Shown here: positions 14,577 through 16,715 of the stretch, one piece after another
How the letters are laid out: each line of letters starts with the position of its first letter
Position numbering within the stretch: position 1 is the stretch's first letter
Assembly (NCBI GenBank): GCA_026195755.1
Contig: JAPHRL010000028.1
Coordinates: 1-16,715 of the forward strand
Reading direction: 5' to 3'
DNA length: 16,715 nt
DNA from: Kangiella sp.
GTDB taxonomy: Bacteria; Pseudomonadota; Gammaproteobacteria; Enterobacterales; Kangiellaceae
Notes under the pieces: generated by a model
Databases searched by the model: none
Seen by the model: the letters and a program-made list of their open reading frames with translations, nothing else
What the model was told of the DNA's origin: nothing
Program-made: the position numbers and the translations under genes

Positions 14577-14601
14577 AGCGGTGCGTCACGACGCACCCTA
14601 C
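14577..14601. repeat. REP-like palindromic element, right copy
   Basis: This is a compact copy running from AGCGGTGCGTC through GACGCACCCTAC, with a 7-base dyad GTGCGTC/GACGCAC around a 2-base centre. Its first 19 bases (14577-14595) are the perfect inverted match of 13840-13858, and its CCCTAC end matches the outer GTAGGG at 13815-13820. It lies 34 bases upstream of the membrane protein start. No target-site duplication is visible outside the two copies. Confidence 0.8.
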
Positions 14602-14639
14602 ATTTGCTCAATACTAGACAGCTTACTATGAATTGCAAT

Positions 14640-14675
14640 AAAAAAAATACCTGTGAGCTTTTCAGCAAACAGGCA
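14640..14675 (-). terminator. Rho-independent terminator of the SDR gene
   Basis: On the minus strand, 36 bases after the SDR stop, a CCTGT/ACAGG stem (14669-14673 with 14650-14654) contains a 2x2 internal loop and an inner GC pair of pairs. It is followed almost at once by eight Ts (14647 down to 14640). The stem is modest but the T-run is strong. Confidence 0.65.
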
Positions 14676-14711
14676 CAATTGCGACTAACGTCTAGGGGTA
14701 TTTAATAAAAT

Positions 14712-15467
14712 CTATCTTGCCAGGTAACCACCATCGATGTTGATGGCTTGGCCGGTGACGAAGCTGGATTTGTCGGAGCAAAGCCACATAACGCTGTCGG
14801 CAATTTCTTCGGGGCGGCCGGCGCGCTCCATGGGTTGCAGTTTAGCGAACTCTGCTTGAATGGCTGGATCGTGCTGGGTGATGCGTTCGACCATTTCGGT
14901 CATGATCACTGCTGGGCAGATGGCGTTGACGCGGATATTGCGCGTTGCGTATTCGAGGGCTGCGGTTTTGGTAAGCTGGATGACGCCGCCTTTTGAGGCG
15001 CAATATGCAGGAAGATTCATGAAACCAACTTCGCCAGCAATCGATGAGATATTGACGATGACACCACTGCCCTGCCCGCGCATGATTTCAAGCTCGTGTT
15101 TCATGCCATAAAAGACGCCATAAAGATTCACTTTAATAGTGCGGTCGAAGTTTTCAAAGGTGCAGTCGGCGGTTTCGTTTTGTTCACCTTCGATACCGGC
15201 ATTGTTGACCGCGTAATCAAGTCGTCCATAACGGTCTTTAATGGTCTCAAAAAGATGCTTAACCGATTCAAGCTCAGACACGTCGGTTTTAACAAATAAT
15301 GCATCGTCACCTTCTTGACGAATAGAGTCTGCGAGCTTTTCACCTCTATCCTGATCAAGATCACTGATGACCACCGCGTCACCGCGCTCTGCGAATGATT
15401 CTACGATTGCTTTACCGATCCCTGCGCTGCCGCCTGTTACGAGCGCTACTTTTGATGATGCCTTCAT
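14712..15467 (-). CDS. Short-chain dehydrogenase/reductase (SDR family)
   Basis: This is a 251-residue classical SDR oxidoreductase. It has the nucleotide-binding TGGSAGIG (11-18), and Asp36 after the second strand (VVISDLD) favours NAD(H) over NADP(H). NNAG lies at 88-91, followed by the catalytic set Asn113, Ser141/142, Tyr155 and Lys159 (YCASK). The C-terminal GQAINIDGGYLA is typical. Members oxidise or reduce alcohols, ketones, sugars or steroids, and the substrate is not evident here. An AGGAG/AAGGA ribosome site precedes ATG at 15467. It is divergent from the pirin gene across 155 bases and has its own terminator. By eye the gene is richer in G+C than its neighbours. Confidence 0.93.
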   Translation of the reverse strand: MKASSKVALVTGGSAGIGKAIVESFAERGDAVVISDLDQDRGEKLADSIRQEGDDALFVKTDVSELESVKHLFETIKDRYGRLDYAVNNAGIEGEQNETADCTFENFDRTIKVNLYGVFYGMKHELEIMRGQGSGVIVNISSIAGEVGFMNLPAYCASKGGVIQLTKTAALEYATRNIRVNAICPAVIMTEMVERITQHDPAIQAEFAKLQPMERAGRPEEIADSVMWLCSDKSSFVTGQAINIDGGYLAR

Positions 15468-15509
15468 AGTCCTTTTCTCCTGATATTGCTTTGGTTAACA
15501 ATAACACCA

Positions 15510-15525
15510 CTCAACATCTCAACAT
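15510..15525. repeat. Tandem 8-base repeat in the SDR/pirin divergent region
   Basis: CTCAACAT occurs twice head to tail (15510-15517 and 15518-15525). It is directly followed by a perfect -35-like TTGACA (15525-15530), for which no good -10 is seen at normal distance. It could be a direct-repeat activator site for one of the two divergent genes, and no regulator can be named. Confidence 0.45.
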
Positions 15526-15622
15526 TGACATATATCATCTATTGAGCCGATTTTACGATATAGTAAAAGGTATACTAATCCGATAGGATCAATTCATTGC
15601 AAATGCTTAAGGAGAGAAGAAT

Positions 15623-16537
15623 ATGAGTAATCTTGCTAAGAACGAATTAGAGACTCAATGCCAGGAAAAACCCTGCTCAGCCATTGAGCGCGTTATTAAG
15701 CCTCGTGATAAAGATTTAGGTGGGTTTAAAGTGCGCCGCTCCATTCCGACTCGTGAGCAGAAGCAGATTGGTCCCTGGGTTTTCTTTGACCATATGGGCC
15801 CTGCTTTTTTTCAGCCCGGGCAAGGCGTTAATGTTCGCCCCCATCCGCATATCAATCTTGCTACAGTTACTTACCTATTTGCCGGGGAAATTTTACATCG
15901 TGATTCATTAGGCAGTGAACAGGCAATTCGTCCTGGGGATATTAATTTAATGGTGGCGGGTAAAGGCATTGTGCACTCCGAGCGGGAGCGCAGAGAAGTC
16001 ACTGATTCGATGCATCAATTGCACGGCTTACAATTATGGTTAGCATTACCTGAAAAAGATGAAGAAATTGATCCCGCTTTTTATCACTACCCCACTACTG
16101 ATATTCCTGACACAGAAGTTAATGGTGTGACAGTAAAAGTCATGATGGGAAGTGCTTTTGGCAAAACCTCGCCAGTGAAGACTTTTGCTAAAACCATTTA
16201 TATTGAAGCAAATATGGATCATGAGCAGAGCCTGAAATTACCAGAAGCTGATGAGCGCGGCTTGTATGTGGTTGAAGGCGAAGTTGAAATCGATGGTGTC
16301 ACGGTTGAGGAACATTCAATGGCCATCTTGAGTGGCAAGCCTGATTTAACGGTAAAAGCTTTAAAATCCAGTCGCGTGGCTTTGATTGGTGGCGAGCATC
16401 TGGGCAAACGTTATATTGAATGGAACTTTGTATCGAGCCGCAAAGAGCGCATAGAACAAGCTAAGCAAGACTGGAAAAATGGCAACTATCCTAAAGTGCC
16501 CGGCTATGAGCTAGAGTTTATCCCGCTACCGGAGTAA
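15623..16537 (+). CDS. Pirin-family protein
   Basis: This 304-residue protein of the pirin family has the bicupin fold with one metal site in the N-terminal cupin. The likely iron ligands are His74 and His76 (RPHPHINLATVTYLFAG), His118 and Glu120 (GKGIVHSERE), matching the HxH...HxE set of human pirin and YhhW. The C-terminal cupin (about 190-275) has no such set. Pirins include quercetin 2,3-dioxygenases and redox-responsive regulators, and which applies here is open. An AAGGAGAGA ribosome site lies just before ATG at 15623. The MgtC/SapB-like gene follows after 36 bases with its own strong Shine-Dalgarno, so they may be co-transcribed. Confidence 0.95.
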   Translation: MSNLAKNELETQCQEKPCSAIERVIKPRDKDLGGFKVRRSIPTREQKQIGPWVFFDHMGPAFFQPGQGVNVRPHPHINLATVTYLFAGEILHRDSLGSEQAIRPGDINLMVAGKGIVHSERERREVTDSMHQLHGLQLWLALPEKDEEIDPAFYHYPTTDIPDTEVNGVTVKVMMGSAFGKTSPVKTFAKTIYIEANMDHEQSLKLPEADERGLYVVEGEVEIDGVTVEEHSMAILSGKPDLTVKALKSSRVALIGGEHLGKRYIEWNFVSSRKERIEQAKQDWKNGNYPKVPGYELEFIPLPE

Positions 16538-16573
16538 AACTAATTAAGTGAAAGCTTTAAAAAGGAGTCTTAA

Positions 16574-16715
16574 ATGATTGATATTAATTGGGCTTTAGTA
16601 GGCATGCACAGTATTACCCTAGCTGCTGCGTATATCCTTGCCTTACCGATTGCGTTGAATCGTGAAGCCAAGGCACGCGGTGCTGGTTTGCGCACTTTTC
16701 CGCTAGTGAGTATTG
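16574..16715 (+). CDS. MgtC/SapB-family membrane protein (5' part only)
   Basis: Only the first 47 codons are in the window, and the frame runs off the right edge. A first membrane helix (about 7-27) is followed by LPIALNREAKARGAGLRTFPLVSI (24-47), the conserved start of the MgtC/SapB family (Arg-Glu, then AGLRTF). MgtC proteins are inner-membrane proteins linked to magnesium limitation or ATP-synthase control, while many environmental members are uncharacterised. AAAGGAGT at 16561-16568 is a good Shine-Dalgarno for ATG at 16574. Confidence 0.82.
   Translation, partial: MIDINWALVGMHSITLAAAYILALPIALNREAKARGAGLRTFPLVSI

Noticed and set aside
1..16715. CRISPR array, tRNA, rRNA, insertion sequence or prophage
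   Set aside because: No regularly spaced repeats, cloverleaf genes, rRNA stretches, transposase or phage structural frames could be recognised on either strand.

Overview
The window is about 16.7 kb of ordinary-looking chromosome from a Gram-negative bacterium of moderate G+C. A CzcCB-type tripartite metal efflux system, Lol-type lipoprotein signals, a Tat signal, an EgtB/EgtD pair and a YqaA protein suggest a gammaproteobacterium, perhaps a marine or aquatic one. The genus is not determined. There is no rRNA, tRNA, CRISPR array, transposase or phage gene, and no gene-free gap over 300 bases.

Layout. (1) Positions 1-3374, minus strand: a compact operon blaI-like repressor > BlaR1-like M56 metalloprotease > czcC-like outer membrane channel > czcB-like adaptor, which runs off the left edge where a czcA-like pump gene would be expected. 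A 23-base dyad lies upstream of the repressor and recurs with one mismatch inside the 5' end of the czcC-like gene. (2) 3453-4915: a LysR-type regulator divergent from a DoxX-family membrane protein gene, with a TTGA-N7-TCAA dyad between them, closed by a strong bidirectional hairpin terminator. (3) 4971-6365: an exported amidohydrolase. (4) 6447-13776, all minus strand: Tat-exported kelch protein > cysteine-rich lipoprotein > VOC protein > APC permease > PhzF-like protein > egtB > egtD > small ExbD-like lipoprotein > YqaA-type membrane protein. The core is ergothioneine synthesis: EgtD trimethylates histidine and EgtB makes the C-S bond. The PhzF-like gene overlaps egtB by 8 bases. (5) 13859-14542: a six-helix membrane protein gene bracketed by 19-base inverted copies of a short palindromic element. 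(6) 14712-16715: a short-chain dehydrogenase divergent from a pirin gene, followed by the start of an MgtC/SapB-family gene.

The most notable points are these. A BlaI/BlaR1-type proteolytic signalling pair is wired to a metal pump, its protease lacks the penicillin sensor and carries His-rich outward segments, and the operon has two copies of a putative operator. The PhzF homologue coupled to egtB lacks the family's catalytic glutamate. A tiny lipoprotein resembles the periplasmic domain of ExbD/TolR. No wholly new multi-gene system is evident; most genes belong to known families.
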